Assembly (NCBI GenBank): GCA_016110215.1
Contig: JADWQD010000003.1
Location: 1,922,001-1,986,000, forward strand
Length of the DNA stretch: 64,000 bases
Origin: Capronia americana
Taxonomy: Eukaryota; Ascomycota; Eurotiomycetes; Chaetothyriales; Herpotrichiellaceae
Direction of reading: 5' to 3'
The position numbers and the translations under genes were made by a program. Below are positions 24,343 to 35,968 of this stretch, piece after piece. How positions within the stretch are numbered: the stretch's first letter is position 1; each line of letters begins with the position of its first letter. Under the pieces are notes generated by a model. That model was given only the letters and a program-made list of their open reading frames with translations. It did not search any database and had not been told where the DNA came from.

Positions 24343-26364
24343 ATGGAACAAGCGGCGTCTACCTTGGCCTCCCCCAACATTGAACAACTCCTCTCGCGGT
24401 GGCCCGTGGCCAGCACATTGAGCCAACACCTCCCAGCAGGCGATCTAATCACAATTGCTCGCCTGAGCGTCACGCTACGTGCTCTTCTCCATGGCTTCGA
24501 ACTCCCGCCTAAGGAAATCTCAAACATAGAGACACCCAACTCGGTGCGGCCAGAACTACACATCGGCCACCATGGCACAGTCTACTGGCAACGGCTCAAA
24601 GACCGGGCCCCCTTCGAATGCTCTTCCCGGACGCACACGAAAGGGCCCCCACCAAAGCCATGTAGGTACTGCTCGCGCCCGATCTGCGACGCCTGCATAG
24701 TCCGGGACTCGCTGTTCAAGGGTCACGAGAACACCTTCCCGAACCGGGTGCGATATCTATGCAAGCAATGCTGGGAATCAGGCAATAACAGCCAGACACA
24801 TCGGTATCCACTTGCCTCTGCCCCAGGGATAGAGGATTATTCGTCGTGCTCGTCTTCATCTTCGTCTTCACGCAAACGGAAGCAATGGTTCGACCCCTCA
24901 GGCTCGACGCGCGACTACTGCACCTGCACCCTCAAAACGGACGGCATTCTCTGCCTCGAGTGCAAGGACGTCCAGAATAGCTCGGCGTTCCCCACTTCCG
25001 CTTCCCCTTCCTCTTCTGTCAAAGAAACACAGTGCCACGGCCAATCCTGCGCCAACACACTCGAGCCGGAGGACAAAGACCGCCGCCGGATCTGCCTATG
25101 GTGCGACAAGGCCCTGCCCCGACAGCTGGGCGGCACGACACGCCACCACTGGAACCAGAAGATAATCGAAGCGCGGGCTCGCAACGCTGCATCCCGCTCC
25201 GCGGACATGGAGGAATGGAACCGCAAGCGCCTGAGGGAGAGGACAATGTCACGGCGCGAGATGCGCGGTGACGACGCCGTCCGGGGCGATCTCGACGCCG
25301 ACGTTCCGCAACTGGTGCGCCATCTCGACACGATGAACTACAAGAACTACATGGCCGACTCGGCGGCGCCGAGCCCGGAAACCGTCTTCGCGTCCAAGAC
25401 GGGTTACTGGCGATATAGTAGGGCCTTCCTGCTTGCTATGAGACCGCGTTGCATCGGGGTCCGCCCACTGTCCTCCCGGGGCCGGCTGAAAGCGAACACC
25501 AGTGGGACAGGCATGGCTTTTGCACGGACCAATTCTGAAAAGGCACAAGACCTTCTTGCGCTGGCGACGGCTATGCATAAAATGCCGAAGGACCGCCTCG
25601 GGCAATGGTGTGCATATAGGGCCGAGATCCTGGAATGCCTCCTCGAGCAGAAACTGAGCTACGAGGCAACTCGGCAATTGATGCGTCGGGAGCACGACTT
25701 CGACGCCAGCCTCGAGGAGTATCATGAAGTGATGCACGTGTGGACCACGCAGGAACACCCGCGAAAATCGCTAGAAGACGAGGCAGATGCCACCACTAAA
25801 GGGAAGCGTGCCGTATTGTCCGGGAGAATCGCCCCGTCTCCCAAGGGGAAGAAGAGCGCCGCGCTGTCTGGGAAAGATACCCTACCTATCAAGGGCCAAC
25901 ACATCGATAGCGATGACAACGAACCCACACGGACGAGTAGTCCATACGGCCCAGGGTTACCGAGCCCGAATGGAGGAGAAAGCGGCTCGGACACGCACCC
26001 GTCCCAACTACCTCATCGAGTCGACGAAGCTGATGTCCTCCTCCGACTTGAACGCAAAGCAGGGCAGTCCTTGATGCAGGCATCTGAACAGGCATCTTAC
26101 CAGGCATCTTCCTCGCGATCGCCTGCGATGGTAGAGACCGCTCCACCATCAATGACCAGCGCCAACTTGATACGACCAGAGACGCGTGAGGACTCAACCG
26201 CGGATCCTGAACTTGATGACCTGCCGTCGCTGTACCTACCGGTGTTCGTTCGGCCGGATGAGCACACGGATACTAACGAGGAGCCGCCACCATATGATGC
26301 CGAAGGGTGGACATGGTCTGACGGGGTTGACGATGCGCATGATCATGGCCAAGCAGAACAGTAA
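24343..26364 (+). CDS. Unknown protein with F-box-like start and Cys-rich zinc-binding-like region
   Basis: A single 673-codon exon. Residues about 15-55 (LLSRWPVASTLSQHLPAGDL, then LSVTLRALLHGF) resemble an F-box. From about 105 come paired cysteines: CRYCSRPICDACIV, then YLCKQCW, later CTCTLKTDGILCLECK, then CHGQSCAN and RRICLWCDKAL. This arrangement suggests several zinc sites. A Ser run and basic patch (SSSSRKRKQW) lie between them. The C-terminal third is low-complexity and ends in an acidic tail (DEHTDTNEEPPPYDAEGW). I recognise the general type, a fungal protein often labelled hypothetical, but not a function. A link to ubiquitin ligases rests only on the weak F-box similarity. It is convergent with the Rsp5 gene. 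Confidence 0.82.
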   Translation: MEQAASTLASPNIEQLLSRWPVASTLSQHLPAGDLITIARLSVTLRALLHGFELPPKEISNIETPNSVRPELHIGHHGTVYWQRLKDRAPFECSSRTHTKGPPPKPCRYCSRPICDACIVRDSLFKGHENTFPNRVRYLCKQCWESGNNSQTHRYPLASAPGIEDYSSCSSSSSSSRKRKQWFDPSGSTRDYCTCTLKTDGILCLECKDVQNSSAFPTSASPSSSVKETQCHGQSCANTLEPEDKDRRRICLWCDKALPRQLGGTTRHHWNQKIIEARARNAASRSADMEEWNRKRLRERTMSRREMRGDDAVRGDLDADVPQLVRHLDTMNYKNYMADSAAPSPETVFASKTGYWRYSRAFLLAMRPRCIGVRPLSSRGRLKANTSGTGMAFARTNSEKAQDLLALATAMHKMPKDRLGQWCAYRAEILECLLEQKLSYEATRQLMRREHDFDASLEEYHEVMHVWTTQEHPRKSLEDEADATTKGKRAVLSGRIAPSPKGKKSAALSGKDTLPIKGQHIDSDDNEPTRTSSPYGPGLPSPNGGESGSDTHPSQLPHRVDEADVLLRLERKAGQSLMQASEQASYQASSSRSPAMVETAPPSMTSANLIRPETREDSTADPELDDLPSLYLPVFVRPDEHTDTNEEPPPYDAEGWTWSDGVDDAHDHGQAEQ

Positions 26365-26805
26365 ACCGCGCTGCCTTGCAGATGGACATGTGAGCGTTTT
26401 ATTATGGTTTTCAAGTGGTTGTAAAACGAATACTCCGTCATCTGTACCTGCTTGCCTCGCTCTGCTTCTGTACGCTGCTAACCCAGCACCTTCCTGGCGC
26501 GCGCCCTCTCCCAATATGACTCTTCGCATCGAGACAGGTGTGAGATCCGGCCCAAGAAAATCCTTGTACAAGGTTCCCAACTCATCTAAGTTCACTCGGT
26601 GCATATTGACATAGTCTGTGCGCTCCTCACCTGCACAGCATAAATTACGCTGGCCCACTGGCTGTACGTCGCTGCGTCCATAGACCTCACTCAAGGCGAA
26701 GCAAGCCCGTCCTCCTGTCCTCTGCCACACCACAGCCTTGTTTTGCGGCGTGACTCATCTCTTGCGATCCGCTCAAGGAGTAGCCCAAGCTGGCAAAGCC
26801 TCTGA
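26365..26805. other. Convergent intergenic space
   Basis: Holds the 3' ends of the gene at 24343 and the Rsp5 gene; no gene seen. Confidence 0.5.
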
Positions 26806-29653
26806 CTATTCCTGTCCGAAGCCCAATGTCTCCTCGACAGCTGTGGAAAGCTTGCCATTCAGCGCTTCGTACGTCTTGTAGGGCGGAAGATCCAGGCGGT
26901 TGAAGCTGGCTTCTAGTTAGCGAATGATCCCAAGACAAACAGTCGGCACACAAGACGTACCAGGTATGACTCTTGGGTAGAGCATTGACCTCTCCAGCCT
27001 TCTCAATCGTGAATCGCCTCGGTCCGTCACTACCCTGCAAATCCTTGAAGCCATTCACAGGAATACGACTTGTTCCAGTAGCGAACTGCAACAAGCGCGA
27101 CTTCTGCTCCGCGTCCCACGACCTGATGACTTTCCAGAAATTTTGGATGACCTCATCTTGTTCTTGGTATCCGCGGTAGTCGGTGTGCTTCTTCCAGTCG
27201 TCGACATCAATATCGGCGATACCACCAATCAAAAGCTCGAGTTCACGCTCGTCGAAAACATTGACCAGATCAGCAGGGATCAGTTCGTTGAAGCCGGTGA
27301 TGAAAGCATTGAACTGTTCTTCGACGCGTTTCTGGATCTTCCATTCCGTGAGAAGTCTGTGTGAGGTCAGTGGACTGAACTCATCAGTTGGACCCGCCAA
27401 TGGGGCACTTACTCGACATATTCCCTCTTGTTCTCATTCGTGACAGGTATGTCTCGACCACCAGGTTTGAGATCTATCGTCTTTGTCTCACCAAATTGTT
27501 CATCTTCAATAGCAAAGGTCTGGTCAAGAACGTCGGTAATGTCATTGTCCAACATCCAAGTCAAGTTCTTGTGGTATTCCTCATCAACACCTTCCATATC
27601 ATTGATCGCGACTTTCTTTCGCAGCATCATCTTGTAGAACGCGCCGATGAAGAAAGAGTCCAAGAAACGACGATGGAAGATCGCCAACCCGACCACTCGT
27701 CCGATGAATTTGAAATAGTTCAGATGTTCCGGATTGATGCCAGAGTGGGGGTTGATTTGCAGGGTATAGTTGTCATGTGCTGAGTATTCGAACAAACAGT
27801 AGAAAGGATTGAACATTTCGTGCGAAAGCAGGAAGAAAAACTCGCTGGGCAGACGTTAGCAGAAACGAAGGATCGGGTCTTCAGGCATACTGACCGAGAA
27901 AGACCACCGTAGTCGAGACCATCTTCTCCGTCAAACTTGATCATTAGTCGCTTCTTCAGGTCGGTAGCGCTCTGTCGCATGATTTCGGCGTACGAGTCCT
28001 CAAAAATCGCACCACGGCGTACTTTGATATGGCACTGGCCTGAGAGGATGCGCAGTGCCGGTTGCGAGCGGAAATAGATCAGTTTCCGTCTGAAATCGCG
28101 CTTATATTGCGGCACCCCTTGATCCAAGGAGGATGGCAGTCGTGGATCATCCCAGGTGGTGGTCTTGGTGTTATGATCGACGAAATACACGCGGGCAGTA
28201 TTGGTGAGTCGCATTTCCCATCCGCTGGGGAGTGGACCAAGTTGTGAAACCGGCTGCTGTTGGATGGTAGTGTTGTTCCCGGCAGGATTATTGCCGTACA
28301 TTCTGATATACTGCTGTCTCCTGGGATCCACCCAAGTGGTGGTCCGAGTGTTGTGGTCGACAAAATAAGCCCGACCTTCAGGGGTATGTCTCTGTTCCCA
28401 CCCAGCAGGAAGTTCACCAGTTCCGGCTGTTGTTGCCCCTGTAGCCATCATAGATACTGCATTCGGTGGCTGTGGCGATCCTCGGGAGTCCTGCAAGTTA
28501 GGCGAGTTGGCGCCCGTGCGATCCTCGGGTAGCATTCGATTCTGGTGACGAGTCCGCTCCATTTGCATGTTTGCTTCCACACGGTTGCGTGCTTCGGTCT
28601 CGCTCATATGGTTGGAGGGCCTAGTCCATGTTGTGGTCCTCGTGTTGTGATCGACGTAATAAGTCCTCCCCAGATTGTCTTCTCTACGCTCCCAGCCCGC
28701 AGGCAACCGTCCCTGGCTGTCCTCGAAAGAGGAGAAACCGCCAGATCTTCCACCTCCAGTAGTGCCGTTGGGTTGTGATGGCGCATTTGGTGGATTAACT
28801 GCCGTGCTCGAGGATCTTGCGTCTCCAGAGCCTGATGTAGCTGTCCGGGATGCGGGGCTTCTAGATCGGACCGGGAGCGCTTGATTAACATTGGTGCTAC
28901 TGCCGGCATGGAGACTTGAAGATCCATTCACACTCGGGGCGGTGCTCGGGGCGGGTCGATTCTGTTGAGGTGGAGGCGTTGAGAGGTTCGTGGACAGATT
29001 GACGATCAATTTCCCGTGGACGACGAGATTATCGGTGGACTTCTTAAGATCCTTGGTAAGCATTTCTAGCTAGCGGTTAGTTGATGGTCCCGTTCTGCAA
29101 GACTGGTGGAATACCGTCTGCGCCCATGTCCAGGTCAATGACATCGCCGATACGGATGTTGATGACACCGAGGAAGCCCTGGTCCTTCTTCTTGAACTTC
29201 TTCTGGTCGAAGATCTGAATTGCCAAAATGCTATCTTCTGTCACTCTCCTAGTTGATGGTCAGCCTCGTGTCCCGATGGTCTTAGGCTTGGGTCATGTAC
29301 ATGTCAAACACTTCATTCCAATAAGGGTTCAAGGTCTTTCTGATGACGGAGGTTGTCCTCGTTTGTTCCCCGGAGATGGTCGCAACGGCGAACGGGTCGG
29401 GAAAGCCTGTATCTACTTAGCATGCTTGTCATTGTAGCCTTTGATGGCAGGACTCACGGAAAACATCTCTTTTGTACAGGCCGTCAGCCGCAATAACTGT
29501 GCCAAGTCAGTTTCGAGAGCCGGAGAGACGGCAGGGGAAGGAACTCGACGAACTCGTTACTCGCAGATTAGGCTCTCTGGATCCTTGAAGTCAGTCAGGG
29601 TTCACGCTTGATGCAGTCAGAGGCACGTACGCAGGCAGGTTTGCTTCAGGCAT
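26806..29653 (-). CDS. hulA: NEDD4-family HECT E3 ubiquitin ligase (Rsp5/HulA/Pub1)
   Basis: Nine exons: 29631-29653, 29554-29576, 29458-29496, 29301-29406, 29115-29248, 27895-29065, 27413-27844, 26961-27356 and 26806-26905. All phases agree; the product is 807 residues (yeast Rsp5 has 809). Order: an N-terminal C2 domain (NLRVTIIAADGLYKRDVF, FPDPFAVATISGEQT, QIFDQKKFKKKDQGFLG) for membrane binding; a Ser/Gly/Pro linker; three WW domains (each beginning LPAGWE or LPSGWE and ending TTTW) that bind PPxY adaptors; and a HECT domain. The catalytic Cys775 lies in SHTCFNRLDLPPY, 32 residues from the end as in Rsp5, and its codon is split by the last intron. The enzyme ubiquitinates permeases and other membrane proteins with arrestin adaptors. 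Second-intron donor is GTTCGT. Confidence 0.96.
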
Positions 29654-30632
29654 CCTGGATTCTTGACCGCAGGACCGTGGTCCAGGAGTGTAGCCTGCGG
29701 ACAGCTGCAATCGGCGGGGTAACTCGGTTCAAAACAGCGTCGTGATGGTGGATTGACAGTCGGCAGGGTCGCCTTCGCAATGGCAATACCGTAGGGTAGA
29801 AGAAGTGATGGATCTTGGACACTGAAGTCGTTGGAGGCGCGCAGTCGTATTCGGCAGTGAATTAATCAGTCTTGGGTGGCCGTTCGAACTTTGGCAAGTC
29901 TCAATGGTGGCGCAGTCACGCTAAGAGAGCGGAAGGTACGGTATGAAGGCAAGGCCAAACGCAGTCAACCTCTCGGTGCCTCGTCGCTCAGGTCATGCTT
30001 GCATAATAAGAATAATTCCAGTCAACGGTGCCACCGTCGCAGTGAGATAACCAGAGGTGCTGGCAAGATCGAGGTGACCTTTCCCTTTCAACCGGGAGCC
30101 AGAAAGTGGGTGTCCAAGTTCAGCGCTGATGGAGCGAGAAACGTGCCGCTTATGTCATAGAGGCCAATGAGACCAACTGGGTGACATCGAGGCCATCTTC
30201 AGGTCAGTTCATCGGACGCCAGCATTCATATACACACTCTAGCACTGTAGTTTTCAGTAATGCGAGGAAACATCCCGCTCATCAAGACCAATTCCTTATG
30301 GCATTATTAATCTCGTTCCAAAGGTAATGTGGTTCGGCTCAGGCTTCCCCTGAGTTCTGCTCCGTTTGATTCCATAAATCTTACAAGTTCCCGCGCGTTG
30401 GCGCTTCCAATTTGACCCGGTTGATTCCAAGATGACTGATTGATGAGCCACTAAACGTGCACGGTAGCAATCCTCGCATGTCGATTAGAGCTCGCTTTCA
30501 GTATGTTCTGATGCCCGGCGCCAATACAGTCGGGAGATTCCCTGAACGGATCGCAGCGCTGCCAGTGCCTAATCGTGTCGCGTGCCACGTTGTAAACGAC
30601 GTTCTCCAGACTGGGGCAAGCTCTGGTGTCGC
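29654..30632. other. Intergenic gap, Rsp5 promoter side
   Basis: No gene supported; expected to hold the promoter of the Rsp5 gene and the 3' end of Pab2. Confidence 0.5.
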
Positions 30633-31487
30633 TCAATACGGTGCAAACCCACGGCCGCGTCCTCTAAACCCGCCTCGTGGACCCCCTCTTGGTGCACCAT
30701 AGCCACCGCCATAGCCGCCCCCGAACCCTCCCCGTCCGCCAAACCCTCCTCGACCGCCGCGCGGAGGGCCGCCTCTTCCTCTACCTCGCGTCATGCCAGG
30801 GAGATTGGTTCGTTTAGGCACAACCTGCGCGGTTCTCGTCAGCATTATCTCTCCAGCATGCTCGTCTTATCACAGACCTTCAGTGCACGTCCACGGAAGG
30901 TACTTTCGTTGAGCACCAAAGCCTGAGCCACCAGTCCTGGATCTGAGAACTCCACATATGCATACCTGCGCGACGGGTTCCATTAGCAATCCATCTCTTG
31001 CCAGGCAGCATGAAATGATTTCTTTGAAGGCGTCCAGCTCTTAAACAAGCCTTGTGTGGAAGTGCTTGGATATTTTAAACCCACCCTTTGGGATGTCCAG
31101 TGAACTTGTCAAGGAGGATCGTAACGCGGTTGATTGTCCCAGGTCCAGTCGCGAAATGTGCTTGAATCTCTTCGGGCGTCGCCTGGTAGTCCACGTTACC
31201 GACAAAGATGCTACGTGCGTCCACATCTTCGCGGTCTTCTCGAGGCACGCTTTCCGATGACTGCTCAAGGTGACTTTGCATTTCGCGCAGCTTGGCGGCC
31301 TCAGACTCCATCTCAGCAACTCGCCTCTTCATCGCTGCGATCTCTTCCTGCATACATAGTTAACGCAAGGCCGTGTGGGCGAGGCTGCGACTCTTCAACG
31401 CCCCAAGCTGTTGTCTCTTACTTCTTCCTCACCACCATCTTCGTGGGTGTCTTTGTGCTCATCTCTGACGTCGAGATCGTCAGACAT
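30633..31487 (-). CDS. pab2: Nuclear poly(A)-binding protein Pab2 (PABPN1 type)
   Basis: Four exons, 31422-31487, 31085-31347, 30878-30965 and 30633-30824, giving 202 residues. The N-terminus is acidic (MSDDLDVRDEHKDTHEDGG and a Glu run), then a coiled coil (EIAAMKRRVAEMESEAAKL). One RRM follows, with RNP2 SIFVGNVDY and RNP1 KGYAYVEF (created by splicing exons 2 and 3). The segment VVPKRTNLPGMTRGRGRG is diagnostic for the family, and the tail is an RGG/GGF-rich domain, normally a target of arginine methylation. It binds poly(A) tails in the nucleus and acts in polyadenylation and RNA turnover. Divergent from the MFS gene at 32073. Confidence 0.95.
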
Positions 31488-32072
31488 CTTGATGCTGGGT
31501 GTGAATGCGAACGTGGTGGTGAAAACTCAAAGCCAAGTGGATGGCAGTCGGCAGATTCAGCGGCTTGAGAGAGTGCTTCAAACAGCCAGGAGTCTGATGA
31601 AGGCACGAGTCATGTGGCGACCTAGGTAGGTAGGAGATTGGTGACTGAGAGGAAGAGTATTCACGCTGGACAATAAGAAGTTTCACGTTGTGACAATAGC
31701 CAGATTGAAAGCGCAGTGACGGGCCGGGTCAGTGAATGAAAGTGGCAGCCAAACAAAAATGCGACAGGCGTCGAGCGAATCTGCATGTTTTGGAGCCGCA
31801 TGCAGCGGCCGGAAGTGAGTGCCCGGGTACGGAGGATCAAGCGACGTACGGGGGCAGGGCTCCCACTTTGGGGCTTCGAAGGGCAGGAAGGGGTTCGCCA
31901 CAGAAGGAGGAGCCCGCGTGCCCGGCTATATGCCGATGGGGCTTTCCGTGGCCTTCAGAGTCCCATAAAGTGCCATGGAGGGCAGATTGCATGATCTGAC
32001 TCTCTTCTTTCTTTTTCAGTCGATTGAGGAGACAACCCGGCACGCCTCATTCCAGGACTCGGTCATATTGTC
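31488..32072. promoter_or_regulatory. Divergent promoter region of pab2 and MFS carrier
   Basis: 585 bp between outward-facing start codons; no clear element recognised. Confidence 0.45.
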
Positions 32073-33499
32073 ATGACCACTGAGAAAGATGAAGAAATAT
32101 CCGCCTTGAGCGTCTCCCCCAGGGAGGAGCTGGCGGGTGTCACGAAAGATGGCAATGTCCCCATCAGTCGAGCTAGCCCACGAAACTTTACGCAAATCTG
32201 CAGGCTTCTGGGAACCTTCTTCATCTTCTTTATCACATGGGGCGTGGCTTCTTCCTTCAGCGCATACCAGGCCTATTATCAGCAGGACCTGCTTGCGGAC
32301 CATACTCCCTCTGTCATATCATGGATTGGCACAGTCCAAGTCTCTTTGATGGGCTTCACTGGAATCGTCTCAGGTGCTCTATATGACCGCGGCTATATCC
32401 GAACCTTGTTGGTGGTGGGAGGCGTGCTGGTCGTGTTTGGCTTTATGATGTTAAGCCTTGCGAAGGAGTACTATCAAGTCATCCTGACTCAGGGTGTATG
32501 CGTTGGCCTTGGTGAGCTTGTATTGTCTGGTGCCAACCCAACTTCGTACTGACCCCGGTTCCAGGCAACGGCATGCTTTACATCCCGTCGATTTCAGTCA
32601 TTAGCCAGACATTCACTGCCAAACAGCGTCCTCTCGCTATCGGGGGATCCTCATCTGGGGCGGCCATAGGAGGAATTGTGCTGCCCATCATGTTCCGCGA
32701 ACTACAGCCTGGGATAGGTTTCGGCTGGGTCAACCGCATCTTTGGCTTCATAATCCTCGCGATGATAGTAGCCACCTACTTCCTCCTTCGACCCGATCCC
32801 ACACATCGACGTCCCAAAGGATCGATGTTTGATCCTTCTGCCATTAGGGAACCGCCATTTGTGGTGCTGTTCATAGGCTTGTTCTTCGTCTTCCTCGGCT
32901 ACTGGGTACCTCTCATTTTCGTCACACCCTACGCCCAGTTTTCGATCAAGACGAGTGTCTCGTACTCCTTCTACCTTTTGGCGATCCTCAATGCGGGCAG
33001 CTTCGCCGGCCGGATCCTTCCTGCCCTGATCGCGCACAGAGTGGGCCCTGCGGTCGTCCTCTCCGCTGGGGGTGTCTGTCTGGGAATTCTGATACTCGGA
33101 TGGATAGGCATCCAGGACATTGCCGGGATCACAGTGTGGGCCATTCTTGTGGGATTCATGGCAGGTATCACGGTTGCCATCCCGGCTGCAGTTGTCCCTC
33201 TAATGTCCCCAACACCGAGCGTCGTCGGCGCAAGGACAGGAATGGCTTGGTCGGGGGCAGCCTTCGCGGGCTTGATCGGTGGACCGATTGCTGGTGCTCT
33301 CGTCGACACCAAGACAGACAATTACACACACGGCCAAGCGTTCGGGGGTGCTGCCAGTCTGTTCGGAGGCTTGCTTCTCATCTATCCCGCAGTCACTATT
33401 GCTAGGGGGAACAAACGCTATCATAAGCCAACCCCACCGCTACCGAGCGTCGAAAGATCCTTGCAGCGAATCGAGCCTAAGGACAGCGAGTTGGGGTGA
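32073..33499 (+). CDS. MFS transporter, monocarboxylate-transporter-like
   Basis: Two exons, 32073-32511 and 32565-33499, giving 457 residues. A hydrophilic N-terminus is followed by about 12 membrane helices. The first helix region (FFITWGVASSFSAYQAYY) and the SVISWIGTVQVSLMGFTGIVSG block are typical of fungal MCT-like carriers, as are the GNGMLYIPSISVISQTF and RPLAIGGSSSGAAIGGIVLP motifs. The substrate is unknown; relatives include riboflavin, carboxylate and secondary-metabolite-associated carriers. It is tail to tail with a second carrier of the same general class. Confidence 0.9.
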
Positions 33500-33930
33500 A
33501 ATTCTCGTGGTGTTTGGAACAAACAGTTCCAGCACATCGTGTTCTGGTTTATGCTGTCGTCGACAGGATAGACAGATCCGACCACAAAGCTCATGCCGAG
33601 TCAATCTGGAAAGGGACTGTCAAACAATGAGACTGCATACATATGCACTTCATCCAGGGTCCAGGAACTGTTGGTACATGGGCACCCCAATCGACCCTGC
33701 GAACTCGCCGCGGACTGCTTGGGTCTTTGAATATCACTTGGTTGGACAACTTGTACAAAGTTTGATCAGACAGTGCAAATATGTACACACATGTATTCAT
33801 AGCACGTTGAGGAGTGTACAGATATCGCACAGCAAGAATGTATACACTCCGCCTGAATTTGCCTGCTCAATGTGCAAATGATAGCGCGCGAGTGCAACTC
33901 CTGCTCTGCCCAGCTGTTCGAGGCGTTGAC
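33500..33930. other. Convergent space between two MFS genes
   Basis: No gene seen; contains the 3' ends of both carriers. Confidence 0.5.
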
Positions 33931-35358
33931 TCACACCTTCACTCTCCACCTCCAGCTCCACCCCAGGCAAGCCCAGCGACTTAGCACAAAGGTTCCCATG
34001 CCCAAAGCAGTGACGGCACACATAAAGCCAACCATAACCCTTGCACCCGCTGCCTCTACCAACTGGCCACTGATAGGGATGCACACCAATGCAGCCAAAC
34101 TCCCGATAAAATAGCAAGTTCCGTAATATCGTCCAAATTGCTCGGCTTCACAGAGTTGACCGATGCATGCCGGTGTAAGAGCCATCCAACTGCCAGTGCC
34201 AAAGCCGAACAATGTGCAGAAAACGTATAGTGCAGCGAGGGAACTATGTCCGAAGGGGAGCCAGATAATCAGCATAAGGAGAAGTGTGAAGAGGATCATA
34301 GCCAGCAAGGTATTAAACCGACCAATCGAGTCGGAGACATATCCTGGAATAATCCGTCCGAAACAGCTGCTTGCGTTTAGCACAGAGATGATGTAAAAGC
34401 CTGTGTCGGCAGGGTATCCGGTGTCGTAGTTTGCGTATGTCGGGAGAATCCCAAGCGCACCAAAGAGGACGATCTCAAATGCAAATACGCTGATGGTGAG
34501 GAACGTGAACTTCAAGTCCCCGAACAAACCGAGACTGATAATGGCTTGCTTCCTTGCCTCAGGAGAGGGTGGAAGGCGTGGTTTCATCAAGACGTTCGCT
34601 ATGGCTAAGCAGGCGAAGAATAAAAAGCCTAGAATGCGCATAGACCAGGCGTAGCCGTACTTCGGCAGCGTCGCACGCAGGATCAGCGGGATTGTGAAGC
34701 CGCCGAACGATGAACCAACCATTGCGATACCGTGAGCAAGCCCTCGTCGCCGCTTGAACCAGTGGGACACAACTGCCAAACTTGTGGTTGTGAGTGTCGC
34801 GCCTCCGACTCCTCCTAGAAATCCCAGGCAAAGTAGGAAATGCCAGTATTCCTTACACTCGGCCAGGAGGAATACCATGACTATGTAGCTAATGCTACCG
34901 AGCAGGGCAATCCAGCGTGGACCATAACGGTCAAAGAGTGGACCGACCCATATGCCCAGACCGAGGGCGAGGTAGACGAAGACGGAGGGGATCCAGCCAA
35001 TATCGCGGGACGTGTAGTTTGAGAGTTGGTGGTTTTGAAGGTATTCCTGGACGATGCCGATGGAAACCATAAACCCGAAAGACGCAAACAGAGCGAGGCA
35101 TGCGCCCGTTAGGACAAGCCATGCTTGAAGGCCGCCTTCAGGGAAGTCGTCGTTGCGGACCTCGTTCGTTTCAGGGTCTTCAATGTTGATCGTGTCAATG
35201 TGCTTGTCGCTGTCGCTGACATTTGGTTGTGAGTTTAGAAATGCAGGCACTGCTGACCCTGATTCGTCCTTGCCATGCTCGGTAAATATCACCGATTCAT
35301 GCCTTTCTGGGTCGTTAGACTGGGACTCTTGGACGGCAGGTAGGGAGACGGTGTCCAT
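33931..35358 (-). CDS. MFS transporter, monocarboxylate-transporter-like
   Basis: Single exon, 475 residues. A long polar N-terminus (about 70 residues) ends in DFPEGGLQAWLVLTGACLAL, a classic MCT-family entry into helix 1, followed by FGFMVSIGIVQEYLQNHQL. The family block SLAVVSHWFKRRRGLAHGIA and the following SSFGGFTIP are present. About 12 helices are expected. It probably moves a monocarboxylate or similar small molecule; the substrate is not known. It shares only family-level features with the neighbour at 32073 and appears to be an older relative, not a recent duplicate. Confidence 0.9.
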   Translation of the reverse strand: MDTVSLPAVQESQSNDPERHESVIFTEHGKDESGSAVPAFLNSQPNVSDSDKHIDTINIEDPETNEVRNDDFPEGGLQAWLVLTGACLALFASFGFMVSIGIVQEYLQNHQLSNYTSRDIGWIPSVFVYLALGLGIWVGPLFDRYGPRWIALLGSISYIVMVFLLAECKEYWHFLLCLGFLGGVGGATLTTTSLAVVSHWFKRRRGLAHGIAMVGSSFGGFTIPLILRATLPKYGYAWSMRILGFLFFACLAIANVLMKPRLPPSPEARKQAIISLGLFGDLKFTFLTISVFAFEIVLFGALGILPTYANYDTGYPADTGFYIISVLNASSCFGRIIPGYVSDSIGRFNTLLAMILFTLLLMLIIWLPFGHSSLAALYVFCTLFGFGTGSWMALTPACIGQLCEAEQFGRYYGTCYFIGSLAALVCIPISGQLVEAAGARVMVGFMCAVTALGMGTFVLSRWACLGWSWRWRVKV

Positions 35359-35968
35359 CGACGGCTGCGTTGCTGGTTATTCTCTGTCAAGACATCTGGA
35401 CTCAAACACGGAGAAAGTCATTTTCAATCCTCCAACCTTTGCAAGTGCAGCTTCGTCATCACGCCCTTTGAGCGGCTTGATCCTGCCACTAAAAATTCTG
35501 TGTGACCAGAAACGTAGATTGAGTTCCATGTGTGGGGATGAAAGTGGAGAGGGGAGGCTCGCTCTTCTCCGGCGCATACAGATCCTCGAATGGTACATCA
35601 GTTCCGGGAGCTTCTCATGCAGGAAGGAGGAGCTGGGCTCGCCTGCCTCGCATTGAAATACATGCAAGGCGGACTGTTGAAGCGCATGGCTGCATACCGT
35701 AACATCCATGATGGCTGTTGAAATCAATGGCCCGATCGCCGTGGCTGAGAGACCCAGAATCCGCGGCTCAGACTTGCCTTTTCACCTTCAAGGGCCGCCT
35801 GGGCGGTTACAATACGTCTTTGAGACGCCTGCATCCAGCTCAAGGCTTTGAGGCCTCAGAAGTATCTGTGATTTGTCATCACCGCCGCTTGATCTGCTCG
35901 TTTAAGCTCTTGATTGATCGATCAGCGCACCTTCTCTCCGACGTTGTGGAATGAGAGCCGATGCCCTT
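35359..35968. other. Intergenic gap
   Basis: Promoter side of the MFS gene and 3' side of the ASNSD1-type gene; no gene seen. Confidence 0.5.
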
